Source: Dendrophyllia cribrosa
Taxonomy: Eukaryota > Cnidaria > Anthozoa > Scleractinia > Dendrophylliidae
DNA length: 64,000 nucleotides
Assembly: GCA_024195265.1 (NCBI GenBank)
Contig: JAJLRJ010000004.1
Span: 44,685,068 to 44,749,067, forward strand
Direction: 5' to 3'
Each line of letters begins with the position of its first letter. Position 1 is the first letter of the stretch. A program made the position numbers and the translations under genes. The notes below the pieces were generated by a model. The model saw only the letters and a list, made by a program, of their open reading frames with translations. It was not told the DNA's origin and did not search any database. This document shows positions 46,026 through 58,899 of the stretch, piece by piece.

Positions 46026-47692
46026 TTGATACAGGGACGTGTGTATTCAGTGGTAACTGAAGTCAGTTTCCTGGAAACCAAATCATATACGTTAAATACG
46101 AAGGTATTCAGCTGCACATAAGACAAAATTGCAATTATAACGGATCGAACAAATAGGTAATTTAGTTTCCAAACCTGAGGCAACAGCCGGTCCCCATAAA
46201 ATACTACAAACCAAATTATGTGACACTTTTTAATTACAGCGAACACCTTTTTCAGCATTTCTCATGAAATTATTTCTCCACTGAGATTTCATTGCCTTTT
46301 TGGCAATCCTAGCCGTTCAGACATTAACATTTAGAAGGAATGGGAACGCGTCATGAAAAAATACTGCAAGCTTTTAATATTTCGTGTCCCTTTTTTCTAT
46401 TTTTCCACTTTGTTTTTTTTGTTTAGCAAACTCTGTCTTCGTCAATTAGCAAAACTTGCTGTACCTCAATAATTAAAAGTATTTTTTGGCCATTCATGAT
46501 CGTCCCTTATTAAATGACAGTTTATTTTATTTGTATCTTGTTATATTGGGACATTACTTCGATAATAAATAATTTGGCTATATTTACAAAAGTTATTTGA
46601 ATGTTTAGTATGGTAGTAGTATAAGTAGGTTTTTCACAACATTACAATAACAACAGTACTCTATTAATAAGCATACAAGTGGTTCAGCTAGGAGCATAAA
46701 AAGTTACGAATAGTTACTACGAATAGTATCGACAAATGAAATAAGAATGTTATCTCTTTAATCCGGTTTTTAGCTCATGAATGTTATTTTTTCTTGGTAA
46801 CTCCGCTGACCAGTGCTAGGGCTTCAAGCTCTGGAAAATTAAAACGATCTGCGGACTTTAAAAGATTTTGTTGCTGTTGTTAGCAGATTATCTTATAAAG
46901 TTAGATTACGTTCTCAAAGGGATGGAACGTTCTCGATCAGTGTGGGAACACTGGCGTCATGCTGTGCAATTTACTAAAGCTTGGATTAGTTCTCTAAATA
47001 TAGCATCTTTTGTGATTTTTAATATAGAAGATTTAGAAGATGGAAGGAGCATATCTTGAACTTTATTGCTATGTGACAGCAGTACACATGGTGCTAAAAT
47101 ATTTTGATAGTCGGCATAAAGACATTGAAAGCAATCATAGTTTTTTGGATTGCAGTCAGATTATGAATTCGTCGTGTTCTTTAATGATTGTATGCCACCT
47201 TTTACTGAAAACAGATAAATAAATACACCAACTGAAAGCTCGTTGAATTCGTAGGCACCTTAAAAAGTATAAACTTTGATTTTTTTCACCCAGCGTGCAG
47301 CAAGAATTATTCATTGAACACGCAAAAGGACTGCGAAAGGTCGTGTTGTTCATGTTGTTAATTCCCTTAAATTATATTAAGCCTAGCGTTTCCAATATTA
47401 TACGCTTTTTTATTGTTTATTTTAATTGAAAATTGCAGCAAAAGTGGCTAAAGGACACGAAGTTTACTGGTATAATTTTGCGGGTTAACATATACCATGT
47501 AGGTTTTGCAGCAGCATAAAGATTTTGCGAATGCTAAAAGCTTAGCTTTCATGGTTTGTGACTCACATAGAAAACATACTTGTCAAACCGACCAGGTGTC
47601 GTATACCACGTATTGCTGTCCAAATAACCGCTATGTCCTTCATAGAAAATCGACGTCATTGACGAATAATTCGAAAAGTTTCCATTTAACGT
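46026..47692. other. Upstream region of the DEG/ENaC gene
   Basis: AT-rich, no exon, tRNA or repeat family recognised. Short frames here lack domain features. Confidence 0.5.
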
Positions 47693-49466
47693 CCAGGGCC
47701 CGGTTGTTCGAAAGCCGGTTAAATCCTAACCTCGGGTTAAATCGCTGTAACCTGAGGTTAAGTTTTAACCGCAGGTTAATTCTGTTGTTCAAAGACAGGT
47801 TAAGGCTAAACTCGTGTTAAACAGCGGGTTAAATTTAACCCTCCTAGCTAGGTGGGTTAAAAAACTAACCTCGGGTTAAATTTGACAAACATTCTATGAT
47901 TTACGGCAACGAAACGTTTTCAAAAACAACAATAAATTCATGGAAGATGAATACGGTCCTCACTATAGCTGGGTGACAACCTTCTTTTTGTATGACAGGT
48001 TGTAAAAGAGCGTTATAATGGCGAAATTGGCTCCAACGAACGCTGAACTCATCACTAATCAAAAACGATATGGTGGAAAAATCACGGTGAAAAATGACAA
48101 GCGAGCGGTACAGTCGTCAAATTGAAACTCCGACAGTTCTCCCTGGCTTAGTTTCTACCTTTTATGAGATAAATCGGGTTCTTAAAAATCCATGAAGAGC
48201 TTTTTTCACTTTTCAAACAATAGAGCAACGGTAGCAATTATTTTGAACTCTTCGGATCAGCAGAAAGTTTGCCTTTACTTGTTTGGGCTCCCTCCGTCTC
48301 CCCTAAAATTACAACCAAACTTCAAGAAAAACTTAACCGGCATAAAATCTAAGAAAAGGCCGGCAATTCAAGCTGTTCAGTATTCAGCCGGTATGAAGTT
48401 TTCTGTGTTATCGGAAAATATTTAACTTCAGAGGCCATCTTTGCGAAATTACTCCATGAAAAGCGAGAAAATAACAACTCGAAATGGCGCCGGCCGCTCC
48501 GAAACTATATTTTTTCGCCCTATGTACCAGCGTGCGAAACTGAAAGTAATTTTATGGTAAACACATTTTCGCAAAAATTTATATTGACTTTATTCCCTAT
48601 TTTACGGGCTATTTTACGCCACTGCACTGATCCCAGCGTATCAGCACTGCAATATTAAACAACAAAAGAATTGTGTCCTTTTATTCTAATTTTCTATGAA
48701 ATAACGAAGAAAAAATATACTTCAGTAAAAAAGCATGTTTTATTAATCCGCCTTTCTATGAAATGATACAAGTCTACTACATTTTTACAAATGTTTTCGG
48801 ATAATATCCGAGAATCCAAGAAAACTGTCGCCACCGTGTAAAGTTTGAGAAATAAACAGCAGACAAGCGGCTTGTTGAAATGATAAACTCAAGATCAAAC
48901 TAATTCCAGTAATTTTCTACTTACTTTTTCATTTTTGACTCCAATTAAATAACCTTCAAGATGTCAGTCTAGAGTTTTTTTCACGCAGATGGCCTCCACA
49001 ACGCTAGTTAATATTTTCAAGTTGTTTGAAAATAAAGATGCACAAAACGTTCAGTTTCTTCCAGCCGTAAGAATACAAATCCGTGAATGTGAGCCGTTTT
49101 TCCTTCTTGCCTGTGATGCTTGACCTTGAAATCCTCGAAAAATTCTTCTCAGAAGAGCTACTATTCGGCTACAAATAGAGTTAACTTTAAATTCTACAAT
49201 ATTTTACTATTTTATACTCAAAACATTTTCAATGGATCGGGCGAAGCGGCTTCAAACTTTTTCAAAACAACTTCCAAAGAGTATTATGGGATGCTAACCA
49301 TGGATTAGTGGCGGTTAACCCGAGGTTAACTAACCGGTCCTCTAACCGGGCTTTGAACAACGCCATTTCAACCTCGGGTTAGCAAACCCGCGGTTAAGAA
49401 ATTTAACCTCCGGTTAGGCCTAACCGGAGGTTAGTTTAACCCTGCTTTCGAACAACCGGGCCCAGG
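47693..49466. mobile_element. Long element with GGGCCCGGTTGTTCGAAAGC termini
   Basis: GGCCCGGTTGTTCGAAAGC at the left is matched by its inverse at the right. Subterminal regions of about 180 bp (left) and 150 bp (right) are packed with GGTTAA/TTAACC and CCTCGGGTTA motifs in both orientations. The interior of about 1.4 kb has no transposase-like frame. Probably a non-autonomous DNA transposon. Confidence 0.65.
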
Positions 49467-49469
49467 CTA

Positions 49470-51470
49470 TTAGATGCCCTACTATCAGACAAAGTCATGT
49501 GTGTATTGTGCATTCTCGTAAATAAGCGGTCTCGCTACAGATTAAGCATAGAAGCGGTCACAGGGTAGATAAGAAAACGAACATAAATGACTAAAACAGC
49601 GTACGTACTGTTTATCTGTTATAAATAGTATTGATAAACACAATGGCAGAAAAATACCCGTTAAATTCAACAAATCAATAAAACAAGTTGTTTGTGACTC
49701 TTGATTCATATTTAAAATTGTCGACAAGTTAGTAGTTTATGGTTGAAATGTATAAAGAGATCACAAACAGTAAAATTAATTATTTTTCTTACGAGCCTCT
49801 TACCAACCTTAATGTTTGCTACTACGCAGAAAAAAATGACCACAACTGAAAATTACGGCTATAGCCTTCTTGTAAGACGAGGGCAAGTCAGTTTTTTCGC
49901 ACAATCACAATCAGATCGCAGTCTGTTTGATTCGAGCATAATCTGTCAGCTCGTCAGATATAACTTAATGAATAATGAATGCTTTACAAACCCAGGGATG
50001 GAAACAAACAAGATAGCAGCTGTTGTACTTGGCTATTACTTCTGATTATTATTCTGTTAAACAGTTTGATCACCAAAACCGAAAAATATGCCTCACTTTC
50101 GATAAACATCATTTTGCGAAACTATACCTTTTTCGTTTTTTTTTTTTGGTTTATATGTGTTTGATACATATGGGAACATATCTTAATTTCCGTCGAGCAA
50201 ATATCAGTCACACAGAGCCGTGGAAAGTTGAACGATTGGCCCGCGACTCGACTTTCTTATTACGCTGTTAGTAATTATTGGACCCGTTCATTGTTCAATC
50301 TTGAACTTGGTCGTGATTAGGAATTTTAAAACAGGATCACGCGGCTTCCGTAATCAAAAAATGTGTTGCAAAATAAACCAAAACAAATTGCCACCTCGTT
50401 TTCAAGTAGATGTTTTTCTTACTTGTCCACTCGCTCAACGGGTTCGGATTCACAGACTATAGAGTCACTATACGTTCTGCTCAGCATTTTATGTTTATCG
50501 AATCAAACGTTTAACCCACGTCCGTCGTCGCTATGAGTGAAACTGCTACTTAGTAAGAGAGGGAAATTAAAGTCCCCATTCAAAAAGAGGTCTCCTGCCG
50601 TGCAATTTTTCAAAACTTGGTTTAGTGCTCAAATTACATACACGCTATATTTTGGAAACCAAATACTTAGTGTGTAGAATAAATAGACTTCAAGGTTATA
50701 CTTACGCCTCAAGGCGTCAGTGCTGATAGTTATTATGATCATAAAGTTTTTGTTTATGTGAGCGATCGTTTCTAGCCTATGATTAATTCTGCATATCTCT
50801 TAATTTATATTCGTTCAAGTGGTAAATGCCACTTACCTCAACTGACTAATAGTTTGGTTGAGCTCTTGGGCCGACCACACTATATCAATTGCAGCAATTT
50901 AACAAGCAGCAGGCAATTTATCGAAACTGGAAAAGATATAACTGAAGAATTGCAACTAGTACTGAATCACAAACGACGCAAGACGTGAGGATGTTTGTAT
51001 TTAGCCTGAACGAAGAACACCAACACGAGTCCTTAAGTTTAACAAACTTTCTTTTGTAAAGTATAATAATATAATTAAGTCGCATAGCAGGTGAGAAATC
51101 CAGAAAAATTTCAAAATTCGTCAAATGTAAAAGTAGTTGTTGTAACATTTCTACAATTTCTCTCAGTCAAGTCAAATTAATGGACATCTCTATATGTTTT
51201 GCCCAATCTACGATCTTTGCTCCTGCAGCGAGCCCATTTCGACTACATTATTGTATTTCCAGCGAGTCCAAGCTTTGTAATCCGAGTCAAACAATCAACA
51301 ATTTAGTTGATTAAAAACAGACAACTTGAAGGTTTTATGCAGTATACCTAAAAATACGAATACGTGAAAGTAAATATATGAAAGTATTATATAAATTTAG
51401 CACATATGAAGACAAACCATTACTATTTTTGTCTGACACCAATAGATTACAAAAACAAAATAGGGTTATT
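49470..51470. other. AT-rich intergenic stretch
   Basis: No exon, known repeat or RNA gene seen on either strand. Frames up to 100 codons have no recognisable domain and no splice-consistent partners. Confidence 0.5.
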
Positions 51471-51985
51471 TATGTGAGTAAACAACAATTCTAATGGTGA
51501 GTTTACTATGTTGGCAATTTCTGTGGTGGAGTACTGAGTTAAATATAAAAGAGTAAGTTAACACTGGCTGTAGGTTTTGTAAATATGGACGTTTCGGTAG
51601 CGCACTGCTGCCTTCTTCAGCGAATAAAGATGTAAATGGCGTCCTTGATAATGTATATCTGAATGAAATAACCGTGAAGTGAAGAATGAAATAAACAATA
51701 GAAATCATTTTGAGAAGCTTCTTGAAAAAGAAATCCAAATGTGAAAAATAACAATGTAGAAATAATAATTCAATGTTCTAAATATTCTTGAGGTTTTTAA
51801 AAATGTTAGGAAAGGAAATGTGTTCATTAATAGAATCGGCGTCACGAACGGAATGCCAAGCCTCTGGAAAAAGTCTTTGCTTTCATTGTTCAGCACGGTC
51901 GAGAATTTCAGAATTTTAGAGGTCGATTTCGTGCTGGTGTAGCATGTGGTGTTGCGCAAGGAGAGAATTTTTATCAAGCGTTACA
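51470..51985 (-). mobile_element. Probable Penelope-like element 3' end
   Basis: A hammerhead-like motif on the minus strand (51622-51588) has the GCTGAAGAAGGC...CGAAACGTC pattern of Penelope ends. The minus-strand frames upstream of it (51977-51705) have a degraded-coding look. Assignment rests on the motif. Confidence 0.4.
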
Positions 51986-52010
51986 CTGATGGCTTTAGCG
52001 TGTTCTTTAA

Positions 52011-52484
52011 AGTGCCCCTATGATCAAATTTTTGATTTTCATTTTTTTTACATTTTCGTGTACAAATAGACTTTCTTACTCATCTGTAACAAATTTCAAT
52101 TCTTTACGAACATCAGAAGTCGTTTTATTTTAACATTTATTTCCGAGAATTTACGGCCGCCATTAATCAACCTTGTTCCAAGGTTTGGTTGCGAATGGCA
52201 GAAAGTGACGTCAAAGACTCAAACATACATCACGGGTTGAAATTATAATAACAATAAGTATTGAAAATCACGCGAAAAGCAACAAAAACTTTGGACTTGT
52301 TCTTCGTGCAATTTTCTATGCTGATTGTTATTATAATTTCAACCCGTGAGGTATGTTTGAGTCTTTGACGTCACTTTCTCTCATTCGCAACCAAGCCTTG
52401 GAACAAGGTCAATTAATAGCGGCCGTAAATTCTCGGAAATAAATGTAAAAAAATGAAAATAAAAAATTTGATCGCAGGGGCACT
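52011..52484. mobile_element. AGTGCCCCTATGATCA MITE
   Basis: Termini AGTGCCCCTATGATCAAA and AGTGCCCCTGCGATCAAA (inverse). Left flank TTAA, right TTAT. It carries inverted TGACGTCA plus AGACTCA motifs, as does its relative at 31734-32269. Confidence 0.7.
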
Positions 52485-52514
52485 TTATCAAGAAAGACGA
52501 TGGATATTCGAGGG

Positions 52515-52640
52515 TCTGGTCTAGGTCTGGATGGGGGGATTCAAATGTCAGTTGTCAGTTAAAACTTAGGTTATTTGTCAGTGGTCAGTTATATTTTGTG
52601 TCATTTGTTAGTTGTCAGTTAAATGACTGTTAGTAATTAA
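52515..52640. repeat. GTCAGTTGTCAGT repeats, left block
   Basis: Degenerate tandem units with TTTGTCAGT(T/G)GTCAGTTA, next to GGTCTGGATGGGG. The same unit lies at 57775-57855 next to the inverse of GGTCTGGATGGGG. Confidence 0.6.
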
Positions 52641-55600
52641 CTAAGACCTGAAATAACTGTTTTGGCGCATTTTAGATTCCCTATTTATCATTAATCAAAG
52701 GGCTCTAAGAGCCATCTCGTTAACGCGAAACAAGGCGGATAAACTTTAGTTAGCTAAATCAGCAAAATTATGACGTCTCTTGCATACTATTGCATAATCA
52801 AACCGTAATGGCCATTATTCAGTATTCCAAAATAGAACAAAACCCAAACTTCATGCTATCTTGCTCTTCCATACGCTTCCTTAATCAAACCGAAAGATTT
52901 CCACTTAGCTAAATCAGCAAAATCGGACCTCTCTTGCATACTATTGCATTATCATGAGAGCTCAACATTTAGCCATTCATTTAAGAATTGAAATTACTAA
53001 TTACTTCTTTCTTTAAAAATCACGACAAACTGTCAACACACAAAAAAACAAAGTTGATCAGGAACAAACTTTTACTGGTAAACGAATGTTATACGTATAT
53101 TGGCAGTTTCTTGGTGTTGCGATCACCAAATGACGTAAAACAAAAAATTCAAAAGAAAGTAAACAATACCCACACCACAACACAAAAGCTAACCAACAAT
53201 TGTTTCCGCAATACCAAGAAACACCCCGTATATTTAACTCAACACAACTCACTCTCCGTTCTGGGCGAGAATTGAACGTGACATAAGCTATTTATACTTT
53301 ACAGTCTGTTCAATCTCTCAACAGCGTTCAATAAATTTGATATTATAGACCCTTTTAATAAATACCAGAATGCATCACATTCCGCTATCGATGTCAAATG
53401 TATTCTTTTAAACTGCAAGAGAATTCAAAAGAATATGTTTGACGTCATTAGCGGAAAATGATGCATCGTGGTATTTATTAAAAGTGTCTATATTTCGTTA
53501 TTTCGCTGAATTGATTATAGCTGATTTAACTTCCTCAAAACGTCTGCATTCATTTTAAAAATACACCGTGAAATTCTCAAACTGCGTTTCGCAACAGCAC
53601 TCATTTGACCCTTTTTACCCTACTAATGGAGCACTAATGGCTTTACGACAAATGATTGACAAGAAAAACACAAATTTCGTGAGCCTTTGAAGATCAATTA
53701 ACCCGTCTCGGACACATCCACTTAAAAACACATTTGAAAGATTGATGGGTAACGTGAGATATCAAAAGTTAATAACATCATGACATGTCAATTCCCTAGG
53801 GTAATTAACAATAGATCCGGGGGTACTCCCCAAAAATTTTAGTGGCGGTGTGCGACGCCCTAAATTGAAATCCTAACCGGTATTACCAGCCATATCCTTA
53901 ATGCCCTTAGCTTGTATAAAGAAGTAACCCCCCGGACAAAAGTTAACAACTAAGGGACACCATTTCTACATGTATCTATACTCTTACCTATATCTCGTTT
54001 GCGCATGCGCGCATTAACGAGATAAAACACATATAATAGTCTTCAACATCATCGTCTTTGTAGAAATTATTTGTTTTAATTTTGCCTGTTGTAATAAGCT
54101 GAGCACGGGTTGTTATAATTTAACTTGTACGCACGAGAATAATGTTGAATATATTGATTGACAATATGCAAACTGACTAAAGCTGATAGGCCATTTCCGA
54201 GTTTCCTTTAGCCTCTCTATCAAAGCGAGGCTAGGTGCGAAACCTTTCATATGAAAATACGTTTTCATTCACATGCAAATAAGTTTTATTTGCATGTGAA
54301 TAAAAACTCATTTTCGCACCTAGCCTCGCTTTGATATAGAGGCTAAAGGCAATTCGGAAATGGCCTATTGGGATTATTAGACTTAGCTGAAAGAAGACTT
54401 GGATCAAACATATTCTTTAATACGTAGTCACCAGCCCCTATGAAATCGCGCTGAAAAATCTTTCTAACGGAATTCGAATTTTGGTGGAAAAATTTGACAT
54501 TTGTTAAACAATAAAAATGCAGACAATGAACAGACTTGCACAATTATTTATTTCATGTAATGGTAAAAAGGGAAACTTGTTTTTTTGCTTGGAAGGTTAT
54601 GTATTAAAGTAAGTAATAATAAGTAATATATTTTAAAGGGATAAATATCGTATATTCATGGGATAAAAAGCATTCGAAGGTTTTCTCGTTATTTTCATTT
54701 ATCTATGTTTCACTGAGCAACAGCTTACTAGTAAGAATATTTGCGATATCAGTGAAATATTGACATACACTGATTCATCTATTGACCTTATGCTCGGATA
54801 GGCCTAGGTGTCGAATTAAGATAATAAAATAAAACTCAAGGTCAAGTTTTTCTAAGCGCTCTTCCTGGAAATAGTGTTTTTTAGTTAGAGTAACATCCTT
54901 ATTTTACTGTCTTATTTTTCAGTAAAACTGTATCGATTTAAGTGACTTATTTCGGACTTAACGTTAGAGCTGTTTAATTATTTGTGAAATCTGCTCACAC
55001 TTCACACAAAGTCGCAAGTCCTGGTGTCAATTCATAAAAAGGCATGTTCCAACTCGAAAACATGTGGTAACTTTAATGATATGGAAAAGGGTTGGACTAA
55101 GTTAGAGAAGGTCGGGCTAAATCTAGCCTATCACAAACGATGAAGAAGGTTAACACCTTGTAATTCTTATTAGTTACAATAATCTTTAAGCCTTATTTTT
55201 ACTCATGTTTCGTTTACAAATGTAAATTTTTAAACGATAAAAACGTTGTTTGTAATTTTTGTATTGTCCAGGTTGTTTTATTTTGATGAGATAGTTCGGC
55301 GATAGTCGTGAAATTTAGACACGAAAATGATTTTGACAACGTTACCTTCCTCGAGCAGATTTATGGTAATCATTCTAAAATGTAGGCGTATCTCTGCGTA
55401 GAACCCACTGCGCAACCATTACGTTAGCCTAAATTTGAGATATCTGTCACTTAATCACGGCTGACATTTCATGGCATGTACCCATCGCTATAAAATGACT
55501 TGGACAACTTCAACTTGAATGATTGCTGTAAAACTCTTGAAGTAAAAACGTCAAGAAGAAAAAACAAGTATTCCTGAGAAAGCGAGTTGCTCTCCTTTGA

Positions 55601-55689
55601 AGTCTTGAGTCTTAACGACCGTAAAACTCTACGTGTTGAAAGTTCCTTCAACACATTAAACATCATGTACGTTTTTTTGTCATAGTGTG
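52641..55689. other. AT-rich intergenic stretch with two palindromes
   Basis: 53346-53491: palindromic MITE with AGACCCTTTTAATAAATACC termini. 54186-54368: palindromic MITE with ATAGGCCATTTCCGA termini and inverted GCCTC/GAGGC blocks. No coding exon recognised elsewhere. Confidence 0.55.
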
Positions 55690-55848
55690 CAGGGGCGGAT
55701 CCAGGATTTTTCTTAGGAGGGGGTGCACCTCTAAGGAATGACGTAACTGAAGGGTGACGTAAACAAATTTTAAAAGCGAACAACGCAGACTAGGTCATCT
55801 CAGGGGGGGGTGCGCACCCCCTGCACCCTCCCCCTAGATCCGCCCCTG
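55690..55848. mobile_element. CAGGGGCGGATC MITE, copy 3
   Basis: Termini CAGGGGCGGATCC and inverse, flanked by the 5 bp duplication GTGTG (55685-55689, 55849-55853). The poly-G tract is short here. Confidence 0.85.
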
Positions 55849-55853
55849 GTGTG

Positions 55854-57342
55854 TTTATCGATCATGCTGATGTTACTTACCATTAACACTCTATTAAGAC
55901 ATTTCTGACATTTTGTATATAATTATACAGCGTTCTCATATTAGAAATGTAAATTTTTTGGTTATTCAGTGTTTCAAAGGTTCAGGTGTCTCAGTAATTC
56001 ATAATAAGTTGTTCTCGTTTATGTTAGTATTCTGTTTTAAGTTAAAATTTTCCTTTTTCCTAGACAAACTTCAACATCATCGGCTTTGTAGCAATTATTT
56101 GTTTGAATAAAACTTCAAAATAAAGTTGAATACGTTGATTGATTATACGCAAACGAAACTTTAGCCTTTTAATGTTCTACTACTACTGAGGCGAAAATGA
56201 CTGATTCTAAATTCAGACCGTTTCATATTCTGCATATAACATGTTTAACGACCAATCTGACATAACCCTGCTCCTAAAAACAGCCCGAAATCGACGAAAA
56301 GGGGCTGTTTGTATACTGGGACTTCCCTTGAAATTCATCCAAAAAAGAAATTAATATATTTTTTATTGCGACCAACACTTTTCAAACCATCCACTCTCCT
56401 AGTGCGTCATTTTTGTCTGTTGATAGAACAGAATAATATCGAAATGAAAAAAATGCATAATTTCGAAAATTTTGCTGTCTGAATTCTGGGTATATACGTA
56501 TTACAATAAACCGGCCGATGGCCTTCATCCTCAAAGTAATGAAATTACAAGCGATCGACTAAAGAACACAACAAATAGCGCACAGGCTCCTCTTACTGTT
56601 GTACTATTGGATAAAAAATATTGGAACTCGTGGGCAAACATGGTTTGACAAGTGTTTAAAACGGCGTTCTGAAAATTGAAAGAATAAAAACATGACCAAG
56701 GATGAAAGGCTGCTAGCTTCACATTCGCACTCATGTCAAGAATTGCATTCAAGTATCAGTATATGATCTAGTATTTTTTGGTTTCTATTTTCTGAACTTT
56801 GGATAGAAAATTTGTTCCAAACGTAAACGAAACGAGTAAAGTGTTTTACACCTAAAACCAAAGAAATTCATCTTTTTTCTGTCCTGTTTTCGGAGCAACA
56901 TTATCTTTGGGTGGGCTGATGCACTTGCTTGTTTATGTTCTTTTTGGTTTTTTAAAAGTAGATCTCAGGAGAATCTGTTTGTTTTTGAACTCCATCGATT
57001 GTGTCACTGTTTAAGGTGAGCAGGTTATGATATAAACTCGCACTAACAAAAATAAAACGTTTAGAATATATTTCAAACCGACATGGTCTACTACTAAAAT
57101 CTGAATTCTCAGACGTAGACTTACCTTTGTGTAACAATGTTTCTTTACTATGAAACTAGCATTCAGCACTGCGGCTTCCTTTTTGACTGCGTTGAAGACA
57201 CTAATTAAAGGTCAGTTAAATGGAAATGTGTAACCAAAGTTCACCTGCTGTACGTCAAGCGTCCATTTCGTATTTGATTGGAACTTTGACATTAGAAGGT
57301 TAGAGAGCTCTCAAAACCAAAAAAAACGTATTTTTCTTTACA
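55854..57342. other. AT-rich intergenic stretch
   Basis: Nothing supported: no domain-bearing frame, tRNA or defined repeat. Confidence 0.5.
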
Positions 57343-57485
57343 AGTCGAGATCTCGATTTATAAGTTGAGTTCTCGAGGTGAAAGACAAGGTCTCACATGA
57401 TAAGTCGAGATCTCGAGTTATATGACGTGATCACAAGTTGTAGTTAAGTCGAGATCTCGCGTTATAAGTCGGATCTTAAGTTATA
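57343..57485. repeat. CGAGATCTCG-containing minisatellite
   Basis: About seven degenerate 20-22 bp units around AAGTCGAGATCTCGAGTTAT. The core CGAGATCTCG is a perfect palindrome, so each unit is self-complementary. Confidence 0.75.
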
Positions 57486-57503
57486 TTATTATATATCATA
57501 AAA

Positions 57504-57707
57504 TAGCCTGTTCCAGGCGTTCAGATAGTGGGGAAAGTGCGAATAGTCGGGGAAGGCGCGAAGAAAAGCGAGCGAAAAAAATGCGGGGAGACTAGGGAGA
57601 AAAGGCGAGGGAACTTCGTCTTCCCGCATTTTTTTTCGCTCGCTTTTCTTCGCGCCCTCCCCAACTATTTGCGCTTTCCCCACTATCTGAACGCCTGGAA
57701 CAGGCTA
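57504..57707. mobile_element. TAGCCTG foldback (Mutator-like), copy 3
   Basis: TAGCCTGTTCCAGGCGTTCA palindrome, 204 bp, with a 9 bp duplication ATCATAAAA (57495-57503, 57708-57716). Confidence 0.85.
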
Positions 57708-57744
57708 ATCATAAAATAAAATCGAAAAAAGATTATTCCAAGAA

Positions 57745-57890
57745 TGTTATCAGGTGTCATTTAACCCTGGTACAAAAATGCCAATTGTCAGTAAAATTTA
57801 AGCTTATTTGTCAGTTGCCAGTTAAAATTTTAGCCATTTGTCAGTCGTCAGTCAAACCCCATCCAGACCCTCATATTCGCTCCTCCAGAA
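57745..57890. repeat. GTCAGTTGTCAGT repeats, right block
   Basis: Degenerate TTTGTCAGT units in the same orientation as 52515-52640, ending in CCCCATCCAGACCC, the inverse of the motif beside the left block. Confidence 0.6.
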
Positions 57891-58200
57891 ACCGGCTTTG
57901 GGTAGACTGAGCAACAGCTTTTTGATACTGAGTTATGATTGGTTAGTGGTTGCCTTTGGAAACTATAAACCTATCGTAACTTTAACGCTGGTCATTCAAA
58001 CGATCCCAGAAAGCCTCAATCTCGTTCCCGGCTGAGTCCGCGTTACCCGTGGACTCTGGGACCTGTTTCTCTAAGGTCCGGAAAATTTTTGGGGCCCGGA
58101 GCTATATTTTAAAATCAGAATTAATAGAAATGTAGTGTAGATTTTAGCCTACAAAGCAGCCCGACTTGTTTCATCGACCTAGAATTTTATTGCTTAGCTT

Positions 58201-58436
58201 TCAAAACTAGAGGGGGGGCTTGTCTTCCATCATTTTTATTTCGACGTTGATCTTTCGAGTTGTATACACCGGGATAATATCTGCATTCTGAATCTCGTGA
58301 CTGAAGTCTTTAAGTTGTCTTCGCACTGAGTCCGCAGACTTCTGGTCTTTGAAAGGTAGGAGGATTCCGATTGGAACTTTTTGCTTATCAGACGCTTGCT
58401 GTTGGGCACGTGAATTCTCAGACACTTTTGCGTCAA
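58201..58436 (-). pseudogene. Penelope-like retroelement fragment
   Basis: A frame of about 70 codons containing LLPFKDQKSADSVRRQL and VYTTRKI resembles the segment between the reverse transcriptase and GIY-YIG domains of cnidarian Penelope-like proteins. It stops soon after; neither flanking domain is present. Confidence 0.6.
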
Positions 58437-58899
58437 TCTAATTTATTAGAGACGTACGTCATGTATAGAGCACTTGAATAATTGTATTCAAGTGAGAAAA
58501 TATCCAGCTTCAATGGACATTTTGTATACATCGGTATTTGACAATTCGCTACTCGCCTAATAAATTAGTCTGAGAATCAGAGCTAAGTTTATAGACACAA
58601 GAAAAACATAGTGAGATTTTAATTCAGAGGTGATAAGGCAAAAATTGCCAGAATTTGGAACCGAATGATGAAAACAACAGATATCGCTGCGGGACAAATC
58701 AGTCAACGGCTTTTAACATCAAATACACTTGAATTTTTTAGTTCAAGCAGGAGCCCATCCAGGTTCAAGGACTCTTAAAGTTCGTACGAGAGTAACAAAA
58801 CCGATTACGTCAAATTCAAAACTAAAGTTTTATTTCAAATCCGTAACAGACAATGGTCAAATTCTTCAGTAATTTCGTCTTATTCAATTTACATTGACC

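Noticed and set aside
46022..46258. 78-codon minus-strand frame just upstream of the DEG/ENaC start
   Set aside because: Different frame, ends over the channel's ATG, no domain; reads as 5'UTR sequence.
49743..50271. Overlapping 61-100 codon plus frames
   Set aside because: AT-rich, no domain, no splice partner; chance length.
55469..55783. 104-codon minus-strand frame
   Set aside because: Part of it reads through the CAGGGGCGGATC MITE; the rest has no recognisable feature.
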